Of a stretch of 64,000 nucleotides of DNA, positions 26,901 to 40,154 are shown one piece after another. The DNA comes from Progne subis subis (lineage: Eukaryota; Chordata; Aves; Passeriformes; Hirundinidae). The notes under the pieces were generated by a model, which did no database searches, was not told the origin of the DNA, and saw only the letters and a list, made by a program, of their open reading frames with translations. The stretch spans positions 2,826,501 through 2,890,500 of the forward strand of contig JAKJHU010000054.1 of assembly GCA_022316685.1 (NCBI GenBank). The letters run 5' to 3'. Every line of letters begins with the position of its first letter. The stretch's first letter is position 1. The position numbers were made by a program, and so were the translations under genes.

Positions 26901-28810
26901 TTATCTCCTCTGAAAAGCTTTCTTTGCTCTCTACAGGAACAGACTTACAAATGGTAAAAACAAATCAGGCTTGTCTAGTTCAAACTCTACAAGTTCCAAG
27001 CAGTTAGGATTCAGTTCCTGTTCACACATTCCTTCTCAGTAAAGAAAGATTGCATTTTACTGGGTCAGAATTAGCAGAGTCACTTTTCACTTCAGCTTAG
27101 TAAGTCTTCTCTATGAACAGAGCCTGAGCCACTAGAGGTCAGGGGAGGGATGGACAGGGAGAGCTTCTGAAAAATGGAGTCAAGGATAGAATTTCCCAGG
27201 GAATGTATTTTCATCCATGCCTGTATCACCTCGGTGAATTTTTATAGCCTTGATTTTTAGATGGACCCCAGGGAAAACACGGGAGTGTCACTGGTATTTG
27301 ACATCTTTATTCAGTCCTTGGCTGTGCTACAGACTCACAGTGACACCTTTAGGATGTCATCTAATTGCTCTTTGTCACAGCCCCCATCTGCCATGTGAGG
27401 ACTCCTGCTGCACCTCGTGTTTTCTCCGTTCACACAGAGTCACATGTGCAGTGACAGTTTTTCACTGTGTGTGTGTGAATCCAGCAGGGCTGACTGAAAT
27501 GCAGATAACTCACCACCTCTTTTATCTCCAAGCATCTCCTTCACCTAGAAAGAATGTCTGTAAACTAACCTGGCCTGGTTGAACTGCAGGGTGAGGTCCA
27601 CCTGGTTTGGATGAAAGATTTACTGCACGCTGTCTTCTAACGTTTTCCTATTTTTGCTTTTCGTCTGGAGATCGCTGGTTTTATGCAGAGAAGTCAGTGT
27701 GTGCTTGTCAGATGAACTCCCAGGCGACTGGGAAACTTGCGGAGCGATGGCCATGGGTGAGCTGGAGATGCAGGTCACCAGGAGAGGGGGCTGCCTGCCC
27801 AAAGGAGCAGCAGGCACAGCCCAGTGCTGCAGTGCTGCGCTGGCAGGGGAGCGCAGGGCCCGGCCGTGCCCTGTCCCACCGCCCCTGCTCGAGGTCACTT
27901 TGTCACCTGAGCCCTCAAAGCCTGGAAGGAGGCAAAGAGGGAAGGGAAGCAGAGAATATGAACAAGTCTTGGCACCGGCCTTTCTCAAGGTCTGATGGAT
28001 GTCTGTTCCCACAATTTTCCTTAGAGACAATGAGGCTCGAATGGAAATGAGTGATACTCTCCTTGCCTGGCTGGTTGGGACGGCCACACCAAAATCAGTG
28101 GGTCCAGAAAAGTGCAGGGTATTAGCTTTGGGAACCCAGTAAACATGGGAAAGGAATGCCAGCGTGCACCAGGACGTGCATTTAAAGTGCTCTGACTGAG
28201 CTGATGTAAGAGGCGACACTATACAAATACTTCCAGATTTCCTTGTGTATTTTCCCCCTTGTATTTGTTCTGACAGAAGAAATTTGGGCTGATCCAGGCA
28301 AACCTTACTTGTGTTCCAGGCTGAGCAGAGCCACGAGGGCAGTGCAGGGCTGCACCCAGTGGAACATTCCCCGTGAAGGTGTGCTCTGCACCTGCTGCTG
28401 CCTCCCAGGCTGGGCTCCTGCATTGCGTACAGGGCCTGTGCTCTCAGCCTCCCAAGAGCTGGGAGACAAAAGGTGAGATTTGTGACTTCTAGTGCATCTG
28501 CCTGCTCACACTGTTCTCAAGAAAGAGAGCATTTCCTTTGTCCTAGAGGTGGTTTGATTACAAAGCCTTCTCCCCCCTTTCTCTTGCTCCATGCTAATAG
28601 GACTGTGACCTGTCCCCTGGGGGTGCAGGAAAATACTTCACATATTTTTCCTCATCACTGCTCCTGTGTTGTAACTCTCAGCCCTGGTCTCTCTGAGCCT
28701 GTGGCAGCAAGGAACCCCTTCCAGGTGACCAGGGAGCATTTGTGAGCAGCATTTTCTGGATTGCTGAGCAAGGGCTCTGGCTCTTGTAGTAGCAGTGATG
28801 GTAAGCACAC
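23987..28810. other. Intergenic stretch containing the longest non-repeat open frame
   Basis: No gene is recognised. The minus strand is open for 267 codons at 27620-28423, the longest frame in the window outside the minisatellite. Its translation is rich in Ser, Pro, Ala, and Leu, with no family resemblance. The same segment is also open for 147 and 113 codons on the plus strand, which suggests locally low stop density in GC-rich DNA rather than a gene. The plus strand at 27.6-27.8 kb has a T-rich tract followed by AG and, about 85-90 bases later, GGTGAG, so a single exon is conceivable but unproven. Confidence 0.45.
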
Positions 28811-28852
28811 TCTTCTGTACTGAAAGTAGAGTCTTCTGTACTGAAAGTAGAG
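28811..28852. repeat. Exact 21-bp tandem duplication
   Basis: Bases 28811-28831 are repeated exactly at 28832-28852. It is a simple local duplication in non-coding DNA, with no sign of a longer array. Confidence 0.93.
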
Positions 28853-30010
28853 ATTGCTACTCAGAGGAGTATTAGGCATGTGTGAATGATTGCACCCACA
28901 GCTCAGCGTTAGTGCTGCTCATGCTCCATCTGCTCCGTGAAAGATCTCAGGAAAATATACTGGTAAATAATGTTTCTATTGCACCTGCTGTCGGAAACAT
29001 ACAAAGTGTTTTGCAAGCAATGCCGAAGTCCTGCTGCCAGCAGGGAACAGGAGCTCGTTTTTGTGCTTTCTTGTACTGTGCTTAATGGGAGGTGTGAGGA
29101 GAAGAGCTAACCCTGGGCAGCACAGACCTGGTGGAGTCTAGCTCCGTTTCCAGACTTGCAGTATGAACTTGGTTATGAGAGAAGCATAAAAAATTAGTTG
29201 GATGCCTCATGGCAATTTGAAGAATCTGGAAGTGCTACCAGACTGCTCAGTGAGGTAAAAATGCTGCAATGACAGAAATATTTGTGCTCCTGGGCTTGTT
29301 CTGCCTCGAACACCCACGGGGCAGGACCTTGCCCCTTCCTCTGCATGCCGGGGTGATGGCACTCCTCCACTGGGACCCTGGAGCAGCTCTCATGGATCAT
29401 TTCCTGAGGGGATACTGCTTCATCCAAAACATTGTGTGACTCTCCTGCAATTTCTTTTATGAATCAGATAAAAGAGTCTAAAAACTTCAAATAATTTAAC
29501 TAAAACTGCCATCTACTTCTTTGCTTCTGGAACTATAAAATGCTTTGTCTTTGCAATAAGTCCCATGGAAGTAGCTTGCTTTGATTTGTGCCCAGAGTTT
29601 TGGCTCCTCACAGAGCAGACCACGTCATTGTAGCTGTATGTGCTTGTTTGACACTTGGTGAGCAGACACATTCCCCTTGCAGAGCACCTGACCTGGAGCT
29701 CTTTGCCACTCTCAAGGACCACAAGGACAAGTCAGGTTGCTGGTTTGCCCTTTCTGAAGGGATCCCTTCTTTCTGCATCTACAAACCTAGATGATGATTC
29801 TGGAAGAAATTATCCTCTAGCCTTGGCTTTCCTATGTAAGGAATGGAAATGCCCCTGGGATGTCTCCATAGCCATTATGCAGTGTTTATGGGAACTCCTG
29901 TTGTATCCATTTGTGGAAGAGCTTTCCACTTGCTTTCCAGCTGCTCACATTCATTGGAGCCCAGCAGAGTAACCCACTGCCCACCTAGACTCAGACTGGG
30001 ACTGACTGTG

Positions 30011-30055
30011 TGCTTGAGTACTTCTGCATCACTTTAAAGATGACTACAGACATTG
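30011..30055 (+). repeat. Copy 1 of a 45-bp dispersed repeat
   Basis: This 45-base segment recurs 1.6 kb downstream at about 31627-31671 in the same orientation, with one C/T difference. Similarity stops sharply on both sides, so it is not a long duplication. It may be a piece of the same mobile-element family or the trace of a templated insertion. Confidence 0.88.
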
Positions 30056-31559
30056 AGTTCCCTTTGGAAATGCTCATAGATAAACTGGAGATTGTCAGCA
30101 TGAGGAAGTTGTACAGGTATAACCTATAGGTGTTTGATTGGACTTTGAAAGGGACACTATTAATTTATTTTTTATGTGTCTGTGAACAGTAGAGCCTTGC
30201 AGTGGGTTTATCTGTCACCCAGTTGGCCTCATTTTTTGACTTTCTTGACATTTTTTGACACCAAAGCGGTCAGTCAATCTCTTAGAGGCCACCTGGGCTG
30301 GGTGCCTATTGAATGGAGGAACAAAGGAAGCAAAGCAGCTCGTCCAGGGACAGGAATGGAATCTGTCAGAACTGCATTTATGTATCTGGTATAATTTTCC
30401 CCAATGCTGTGCCAAAACCACACCTCTCTGGTGAGCTGGTTAGATGGAGCAGAGCATTCTTACGGCCTGGAGTCAGCGCAGGTTTTGCCTCCTATAAAAC
30501 TAGTTTTTCTCCCCCTCTTGCTGATAACTGACAAAAGTAAATCAGCTCCTACATGTGAGATCCAAACGAGCTGTAAATCAGCTGTACCATGTTTGTGTGG
30601 GAGAAGGATGTTTCCAAGTGCTTGGGAGGAAAGATGCAATTAAGTCAGTTACTAAGCAATGCTGTTTTCATGGCACGCTTCTTCACGGGTTGGATGCAGA
30701 GAGCAGAGCTGTTCCCATGGTGCTCAGATGTGAGGAAGTTCGTTTCATTTCATTCCATTCCATTCCACTCCACCACCTGTTCCTCAGGGAGTGCAGTCCA
30801 CCAAAAATCAGGGAAAACCCAAATGCTAAAAATACTTGTATGGAAGAGAAAACCCACAACACATTCACGTGGTATCAAGGGCCAGCTGCTTGGTGGTGAT
30901 AAAAGTGCTGTGGCTTGTGTATTGTGAAGGACTTCACAGTTCAACACGTTGTGGCTTCTTCAGAGAGAAAGATGTGGCAGCTTTTTTCAACAGTAGTATT
31001 TCCAAGGCCTTGGTTTTGCTTTTATAAGCAAAAGCTGGAGATTCAGATCCAAAGATATCACTGAGACTATTTTTTCATAATGGTAGAAAATGTTTTGTGA
31101 ATGAATAAAATCAAGTTTCCCAGCTATTCCCTTCTGGCTGGGGCACAGTCTAACACTTGTGCAAACAGAACTAATGGCAGATGCCCTGTTATTTGTTTGT
31201 TCTAGCATAAAAGGTTGACTCTGTGGTGAGGTTTCAAACTTCTCAATCTTCCTTGTAACCCGTATTTTGTCTAAATTACTTCTCTGAAATCCATCTGTAT
31301 TATCCAGACAATTCAAAACACGACAACTGCTCCCCTTTCTGTCTTTTGCTCAGGACAAGGCAGGTGGTGAGGAACCATGAAGGACTGCATGGATAAAACG
31401 TTCTGCCTGTTGGTGCTAGAAGCTTTCTCTCTTTTATCAGAATGATATCTGAGTAAAATCTTTGTGGTGTTATTAAAGAGCCATGCATTCCTGGGGACTG
31501 CTGCACAAAGACAAACCTCCCAGATTATAGACTGGAGAGTAAATGCTCATCATTGAGAG

Positions 31560-32728
31560 GTCAGATAGCCCTGGATATAATATCTAATAGATCTTCCTCA
31601 TCAAAATATGCCCAAATTAACAAGGGTGCTTGAGTACTTCTGCATCACTTTAAAGATGATTACAGACATTGTCTCAGACGTATCAATGATTCCACTTCAA
31701 ATATGATTCTTCTAAGTGTTAATGATATGATAAAGAGGTTGCTGAAAAACATACTAGCTGGGGTGATCATGGATTGATTTTATTTAAATTAACTGTAAGG
31801 ATAAACAAAAGTAGGTTTGCAATTCAGATTTTCTGTTTCAAAGGGGGAACTGATTAGGGAAACCAACATACTTGAATATGGATAAAGGTTTGGAATTTCT
31901 TTGTCAGCTGTTGTGCAATTATTACCAGGATCTTACCCAAGTATAGGACCTTTCACTCCAGCATTCCAAAAGAACTGGAATATAGCAGCAAAAAGGGTTT
32001 GAACAGACTTGTCCTCTGAGAATAGAACCATACAGGTGGAGGAACATGGAAATGAGATGAGGGGAGAGGGCAATGATGTTCCTAACAATACATGTGATAT
32101 TATTTAATATTTGTATTGGTTTACTTTCATGGAGAATTTAAAAATGGAATTGAATTGAAATGGATACAATTCAGCAAGATAAAATGTGATTATGAGTCCA
32201 CAGACCAAGAGAGGTTTCTGCTGCACATGGCCTGTAAGTGTCATCAGAGTGGGAGAGGGATGGGAGAACCAAAGTCTGGATCTGACCTGCCACGTGGGAA
32301 AAATGCAATTGCAGTCCTGGTAATGGGGGAAGGATGAGGGGTTATTAATGCATTGTACAAAGCAGGGATGAAGTTTTAACCAGTTTTGCAGGTACTGAGC
32401 TCTGAAACAAGTGCAGACAAAGGTCATTAATTTCCCAGTGACCCCAGAAACCCCCTTGATGAGAGAAGGAAAGAGTCTACCATCTATAAATACACTGCAG
32501 GGATGAACAACAGGAAGAGAAACATATTTAAACCAAAGGATAGCATTAGTCAAAGAGCAAAAGGGTATGACTGGGCGAGGCATAAACTTGGTCCTGAAAC
32601 AAAATAACCTATAGCCCTCAGAAGAAGGAGACTTTAAGAGCCACCAAACTGGTGCTGTGGAGAGAAGGAACTTATTCTAGAAAATGGAGATCTGGAAGGT
32701 CTTTCCAGCCCCAAGTTTTATGGAAAGG
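31560..32728 (+). mobile_element. Probable old CR1-type LINE, 3' portion
   Basis: The right-hand end (about 32575-32728) reads like the sense-strand 3' end of an old CR1 LINE: a CATAAACTT start, a CCCTCAGAAGAAGG segment, and a closing GGAAGGTCTTTCCAGCCCC followed by a degenerate TTTTATGGAAAG. The preceding kilobase is A-rich and even in texture, consistent with degraded LINE or 3'-untranslated LINE sequence, but I cannot assign it with certainty. No intact reverse-transcriptase frame remains. Copy 2 of the 45-bp dispersed repeat lies inside it. Confidence 0.42.
31627..31671 (+). repeat. Copy 2 of the 45-bp dispersed repeat
   Basis: It matches 30011-30055 over about 45 bases with a single mismatch (T here, C in the first copy). 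It sits near the start of the putative CR1 remnant, which suggests that copy 1 may be an isolated fragment of the same family. Confidence 0.88.
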
Positions 32729-35700
32729 ATAATGCAGATACAGCTGAACAAGTTGACATTAAAAGTACCAGGTGCCATCAGGAGATAATAATTTTGTTCT
32801 AGGTGGCAGGAAACGGAACTATTTTTTTAGAAGTGGTATTCAGGTGGAGTCTGGTTATCTCCACCAGTGTTTGCCAAAGGCCATTCACCTCTTTTTTTTA
32901 GGGAAAACTGAGCAAGTTTCAGGCCAATACACATTTTTCTACAATGCTTTCAGACCTGCCTGGGAACCAATGTTGAACATACGTATTCTTAAAGAACATG
33001 TGCCTACACCATCATCCCCTTGCAGTAGAGAATGTTTCCTGATTCTACAGCATGGCTCTAATTCAATTAAAGGAACTGCTGTTGGCAGTTTGTGCAGGTT
33101 ATGAATGGTAGGAAAACATGAGCTACAGTTGCATTGAACCAGATCCTCCACTGTAAGACATGGACCTTGCTTGCAAAGGCTTTATTTTTAACATTCTTTA
33201 CAACTATACTGATGAATGTGTGGAATTTGTAAAATGAGCCATAGGATACATCTGTGTGAATATTGCTGCCTGAGTCATTTTAGGAAATGATGCAGGTTGG
33301 AAAGTTTACAATATTCTTCCTGCTGAAGTAGGTATTTCCCAACATACAGCCCAGCCCTCTTTACAGTGAGGTTGTCTGCCAGTCAATGCCCAGTGGTAAA
33401 GTGCAACGTGGCAAGAGCTGATCTGTCAGAGGCTACATGACCTTCACTGTGTCTGGGATCTGGTGCTTTGAAGGGAAGGAGGTTCTTGCGGGTGTTCTGG
33501 CAGATGAGCAGCAGGAGAGTGACAGTTCCCAGTGCTACACGTGCAGATAGAATTTACCTTGTTCCTTTTACCTGCCTTGCATGGTTGTGTGTGCTGGAGC
33601 AGCTCAAATGAGCAGCAGCTACACTGATATACATCTTAGAAGAATTAGCTGCTAAAAAGAGTTAGTTGGAAACAGCAATCCTGAGAGGTTTGTTCCATTC
33701 TTGAGAATTAAGCACTTAAGCAATGCCCTCTAGCTTTGTTCTGACTTTGTAATTCTCTGTAATTTAGCAAAGCTTACAAACCTTGCCCTCTTGCCACATA
33801 TCAATTGTGGTTCATTAGGCTCTGCAGCAGTGAGCATAGAAATAGACAAGGGATAAGAAGAGTTGGCATTTATGCTCTTCAGTAGCACCACTTGCCACTG
33901 CAGTTAAAGCCATTTTTTCCACCTTTGCACTTGCTTGGGGAAAAAAAAAAAAGCATTTGAACAAACAGAAACACTTGCCCATAGATTTACTCTTATTATA
34001 TATATGTGTGTGTGTGTATGTACATATACATAGATGCATATGTGTACATATATTTGAATTTGACTCTATTTAAAAAGAGATTATCAGAGCAGATGAGGCC
34101 ATTTCTGCCTATTCAATCTGAGAACATCTATGTTTTAGTTGTAGACTTCTGTAAATTTTGTTCCTGTTTGAACTACACATGTTTTGATAGAAAGATCTAA
34201 TTTTGACTTGAATAATTTTTGGTAAAGTAGAATTGCTACAATTGCTGGTGAATTGCTCCAGCTAATTATCCTCATTACTAATAAACATGTGCCTTGTTTG
34301 CTGTTTGTACCCAGCTGGTCAGGGCTTTTTTACCATTTTGTCACACAGACAACTGTAACAATTGAATTATTCCTCCTACGTACATGCACAAACCCTGTGC
34401 AAATCAGCCGTTGGCCTGAAAATCCAAACCCACGTGTGCTTCTTGAATCTGTTGTTATCAAACATCACTCCCAGCCCCTTCATCTTTCTTGCAGCTGTTT
34501 CCTGAGTGCTCTTCTGTTTATCAAGAGCCTTCCTGAGTGGCAGTCAACAAAGCTGCACTTGCTGTGTCTGGGGTAGATGTGACACCGTAATTGAACAGTG
34601 ACAGCACTCGCTGCCTGTTCCAGTGCTGAGAGCTCTGTGCTAGGAACTCCTGAATTTGGCCTTCTAGCTGCCAGCCTAGTCACCTTTCCAAAGGACTGCT
34701 TTCCAAAGCAGAATCCTTTGGCTGTAAGACTCAGATCTTAGGCACTAAAATATTCCAACTTGCTAAGCAACCCACATCATTCCAACAATGAGCTCTGCTG
34801 TCCTCATCTACTAAAAGCTGTATCGTTTGGACGTGGATGTTGATTGTGTCCCCCCCCTTGTTGCTAACAATGCATTAAATAAAACAGAGCTGATGTTCCT
34901 GAGGAACTCCTGCAGAACTACACTTAATAAAATATCCCCACTTCTATTGTGTGACTTTGTTCTACAGCCAGGTTTAATTCATTTAATGTGTCGTGGCAAG
35001 TCTCAGATGCCATAGTTCCCTGATCAGTGTGTTACATAATATCAAGTGAAGCGTGCAAGAGTCTGGTCCAGTGACAGTGATACCTTTCAGCAGGCAAGGA
35101 AACTTTTGATCCCTTTAAAATAAAAATCAAATTAATTTGGCAAGTTCTGCCTTCTGATAAACTCTTGTTTGTTGGTACCAATGGTGAGATCCCCCTGTTT
35201 TCCTATTAATCAAGCCAGCCTTTATGCTATTTTACTCAGGACTGATGCCTGGCTGGCAGGTCAGCATTTCTGTTTAAAATAGTGGCACAACATGAGCATC
35301 CTTCCAGACTCCTGGAAGTTCTCTCTGTGAACAGTTATCAGCAAGTCATGTGTCAGCAGACCAGAGCACCCTCATCCAGCTTCTTTTAGAACCTGTGAAG
35401 TTCTGTCTAGGCCCCTGCAGCCTGCTCGGCTCCTGACAGCTCTACCCCATTAGCTAACGAGGAGGCAGTATGCTGTCAGCCTTGCTCTTACGTTAAAACA
35501 GACTGGAAAACAAAAATACTGCTTACAGAATGTTCTGTGTTCTTCTGTTTGTTATCAGCTTGTTTCATTTTTATATTCCAAGTTACTAAATTTGTCTTAT
35601 CTATGGTAAGAGTATGTTTTTTGTAGCTTCTTCCTCAGTAGGTGGCTTTCTAGACTGTTACCATTCTCTAACCCTTCTCTTGACAAATTGGCCTCATGAT

Positions 35701-37716
35701 TGTTTCAGCTTTGTGAAACACTCCCTGTTAAAACACCGAGCACTCAGTGGCTATATTCTGTTTGCATCCAAGAAAGATGACCACAGTAAAAGCACACCTA
35801 CCTGAACCACAACCAACATTTAGTTATGTGCTCAGTTCCCTCTGGTGTCAAAAATGAAGCCTAACTTAAAGCTTCTCTGATTAGGATACAGGATTGTTTA
35901 CACTAAATAGAAACCGCTAATAATGTCCAGAGTTGCAGGTAACTTTGTATTGACAGCACACATCCCTTTACTTAGTATCTATCTAATTTTTTTTCTTTCC
36001 CTTATCTTGTCATTCTATAAGTGGTAAGTTCAAGTGTACCTACCCCTTACCCTATGCTACTTTACCTAGGCAGTGGGTTGAAAACTTCATTCTTTCTCTT
36101 TCCTTTTAAGGCATGAATGATCTGAGAATAATTTAGATGTTCTTTCTCAAATTGCTCTTAAATTCCTTTATCTTGACTGTATTCAAACTGTGATCCCTTC
36201 AAAGCGTCTCACTAGTACAACCACTGCTACCTTGGGCAGAAACCTAGCTCAGCTTTCTAAATTTGGAGTAGCACTTTGGTTTTGAAGAAGGACTGCCTTT
36301 CTTCTTCTTTCTTTTTTATTTTAACACTCATGGTACAGAATTTGCTGTGATACACAAAGAGCTCTTTGACAGATGTTCTCAGTCTCTTTACAATCTGGGC
36401 AAGGCAACCCACCAGTGAAGCAACCCCTGCATGTTCTGTTCTGTTTGATCAAGTGAATCAGTCACCAGTGTGGCCTTCAAGCTTGAAACTGCTGAACGAA
36501 GTGTTGAACCACTTAGGAACAACTTCTGGTTCCTTCCATCCCATCTACCTGGTTGTCAAATCCTGTCCCACAGTATTGCAGGCAACCATTCGGTCCCAGG
36601 ACGTAATTGCTGGTAGTCTAGAAGGCTGCATTCCCAATAACCTATTGTAAACCAAATAGCTTCACTGTAAATGCTGAAAGGGCATGGAAATTACTAAATG
36701 TGAAATAAAATATTCCCCTCTTCAGAAAGCCCAGACTGACCCTTTGGGTGATGAGATTATAGATGTATTTTGTTTAACTGAAAATGCTTCAGTCTGCTTA
36801 AAGCCCAATAAATTCAAGTGACCCTGATGATGTGCTAACATAAAGCACGTGATGTTATGAGACTGGGCATGCAATTTTCACAACAATGTCTGGGGCAATG
36901 AATGCTCCGGCCTAATTAGAGCTGCTAGTATTAATCCAAAATTTTCAAAGTTGCTTGAGGTAATTTGGTCTTGAAATGAGTTAAGTCAACTGGATTGAGT
37001 AAACCACACAGAGCTGTAGTGTTCCTGCCAGTTCCACTCTGTGGGACTGCATCTTTTACCTGTCCTCATGCCAGCAAAGCGAAACAGTGGAACCATTTCT
37101 GTTAATGTTTTTGCAAGAATCCCCTTCTCATGGCTTGAACCATTCTGTAAGATGCCAGGGAGCTGTTTATGAATTGGTAACTGCTGGATCTGTCCTTATT
37201 GTTCTAGGATTCCTCTGCTCCCACATGGATCTGGCAGTCTCTTCCTAAAATGCTAGGGTAGTGCAAAAATGCTATTTCTGTAGCTCTCCATTCCACACTG
37301 GCTTCTTAAATGCTAGTTAATCAGACCTCAAGTATTTGGCTGTTCTGAGAAGTGGGACTAAAGGCAAAGATGCATCTTATCATCTGCAGAATCCGACTCC
37401 TCCAGTGGGCGGAGGCAGAAGTTCAGAGTCTACATCCTTCATTCAAACGGAACAAATCTTGCCAAAAATGTGGCATACTAGTAATTGTAGTCCCTGCTGG
37501 GACTTGAGGTGACACCACAAACTCCATTTATTTGGAGCATTAAGATTCCTCTGAGTATAATGAAGACCAGGACTTCTAGAGATGGGTCATGGCATCCAAC
37601 AAACCTGAACATCAAAGGCCATTTGCTAAGAAATCACAAAGGACAGTGGCAGTATTTTTCTTCTGTACCAACAGCCTCTGGGAGTAGAAAGAACAGGGTT
37701 GGTTGGTGTGCTTGGT
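32729..37716. other. AT-rich intergenic stretch, no gene recognised
   Basis: The stretch is more AT-rich and poorer in CpG than the left third of the window. It carries a TA/TG/CATA simple repeat at 33996-34053. A 94-codon plus-strand frame at 36366-36650 has no recognised family. Degraded mobile elements are likely here but cannot be delimited by eye. Confidence 0.5.
33996..34053 (+). repeat. TA/TG/CATA dinucleotide microsatellite
   Basis: Alternating purine-pyrimidine sequence: a TATATATA block, then a TGTGTGTG block, then interrupted TACATA and TGCATA units. It is compound and imperfect. Confidence 0.88.
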
Positions 37717-37807
37717 GGTTTTTTGGTGGGTTGGGGTTTTTTTGTTTGTTTTTTGGGTTGTTTTTTTTTTTTGTTTGTTTGTTTGTTTGTTTGTTTGTTA
37801 GGGGGGG
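37717..37807 (+). repeat. T/G-rich tract with (GTTT)n block
   Basis: About 90 bases made of T and G, ending in seven GTTT-type units, one A, and a G run. It closely resembles the tract at 23889-23986 in composition and orientation. Confidence 0.9.
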
Positions 37808-40154
37808 CCTTTTTGGGTCTTTTCCCTTTAATTTGGTTTTGGCTGACATGAGCTATTCCAAGCAAGGCAGCCTGGAACACTATACAAATGCAGTAACTGA
37901 AAAATTCACAAATATTCCAGCATTTATGTAGGATTGTAGTGGAGAGTGAGAGCAGCTATTTGTATTGTTGCAAAAGTAAAGGTTTTCATGGAAATACAGC
38001 TCCTTCTGCATCCAATTTATCTTTCCAAGCACAACAGTGTGAGGATCAGAAAAGAACTGGGTCTGGGGATGCCAGCTTCTGTTCATGGATTTTTCTTTTG
38101 ATTCACTGTCTTTGCCTCCATCACATTTCTGTTGAATTCAAGGAATTAAAGTACTGCTACACTTTCAATATTGAGTCTAATTTGGTTTTGAGAGATTTTA
38201 TAACTTCTATGTATCTTGAGGCACTGTTTGTATCTTCTTTGCTTACTGAAGTTGTTCTGGAGGTGCCATGGTCAGTGTCCAGAGCTCTCCTCAGGGAGAC
38301 GTATCAGATGTGAATGAAGGGAAATGGATGATGACCAGAAGGTTTTTCACATCAATGAGCATTGAATGCATTAAACAGCAAGATCCAGAGGGTGATCTCC
38401 AGAGGTAGTTTAGAGTACTGAGCCTGTCTGAGAGATTGACTGCTGGAAAACATGGAGATAGGTGCTAATGCACATCCTCCTTCACTGCTTTGGGAGAGCT
38501 GTTTGATCCTTGTCATATCTCCCTGGTACAGCATCTATCACAGGAAACCTCTGAGCTGGATGAGCTTGTAAATTCTACTGGGCAATATCAAGTGTCAGTA
38601 ACACAGGTTAATTCAGCTGAAAAATTTGTGGAGAAAAAAGAAGCTGTGAGATAATCATGGGCATAATGGGAATGTAGGTGTGTAATTGCAGGGTTGTGAT
38701 TCTTGTTCTGCAGAGCTGCAATCTGTTTGAAGCCTAAGAATGCACAGTGCTAGAGACAGTTGTGTCGTTGTCCTGTGTTTTGCCCTCAAAGCCTTGATGA
38801 CCACCTGACTTTTCATGGAATTTGGTCAGTTTAAGGCTTATATCTGGATAACGCAAAATCTGGGGTTTGTGAATCCTGTAGTGTGGTATCCTGTGTCTTC
38901 TTGTTTTCTTAAGTGAGAAGCTGTGTGTCTCTGTATGTCTGTGTTTGAGTCCTGATTTTGAATCAGATAAATCACAGGAAAAGGACAATAATTGCATTGA
39001 GTCATAATTATTTACAGTTGAACATGTTAGACTGTTGTATGCAGTCACTGCTCCTGATAGTAGTAGTGGCTTCACTGGTGTATATTTTGGTAAATCATTA
39101 TTTCAGGGAGACTCCAGCCCTTTGACAGTTCCAGTTTAGAGATTGTTGTGACTTTCGGAAGACAAAAAAGTGGGAATTTTTTCCCCAAGACTTTTATTAA
39201 CTGAAGAAGAAAACTGGATTTGAAACAAGCTAGGCTAATTTCCATTATTCCAAAAGGGCATGTTCTCTTGATGATCCAGTTCCTCAACCTGTGTAAGGTC
39301 CAGCCCGGTTATCAACAGAGATCATATCTGGGTTTTGCCTTCCACAGGTGATCCAACTCCCCATTCTTCTCTGCAAACAGCCATGTTCCCCTGGGAGAGA
39401 AGGTGGGAATCTGGTCATAAGCTTCCTGCAGGCCAGGAACAGCCCCTGGATCAGCTATGGGACTATGCCACTGAAGTTAATATTGGTGCACTGGCAAATG
39501 TGGGTTTGTTTCCTCAAAGATAAGTTCTGTTGTCAAACAGAAGCAATTTTGCTCATACTGACCCTCTCTAGAACTCTGGAGATGAGGAAAAATCAATAAG
39601 TGCAGACTAGGATAAACTAAAATAAACATTTTCAAGCTTTTAAGATACTAACAAAATACTGAAAGGAAGAAAATAATCCCTGAAGGGATACACTCTGTTG
39701 ACTGCCCTAGGAGAGAGCAGGGCTACTTTCATAGACCAGGAAGGCTGCTCATTCTCTCAGTCCTACTAATGCCTGTTAGTTTGATTCTGCAGGAACTGGC
39801 CAGCGCTCATTCTGGAGCAGAGATGACATGCATAATGTGAAGAAGCAGGAAGATGAGTTAGCTGAGTTCAGTCTTGCTTTTCAATGTATGCACACAGCTC
39901 TCAGTAGTGATCCCGGTATGAAGGAGATTCCTAGCTTTTAGACAAACTTATCCCAGTCTCCCCAGTACCTAGGAGGATGCTGTCCATCTTTACCACCTGG
40001 GCTGTGTGGACACTCCTGTTTTGCAGTCACCATTTCAAATTCTAGGTTGTTGCCATGTGCTTTCCTAGGGGCTGCTCTCTGATCAGTCTAATGACTGAGG
40101 TGGGTGCAGAAAATGCATGCTTGGAAAGAAGAGTAAGAACTGGTATCTTCAGGA
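37808..40154. other. AT-rich intergenic stretch, no gene recognised
   Basis: No gene-like open frame. A 124-codon plus-strand frame at 37.9-38.3 kb and a 113-codon minus-strand frame at 38.7-39.1 kb have no family resemblance and no splice context I trust. Confidence 0.55.

Noticed and set aside
36366..36650. 94-codon plus-strand open frame that looks moderately protein-like
   Set aside because: I find no family resemblance, no splice signals, and no neighbouring exons. Its length is within chance for this window.
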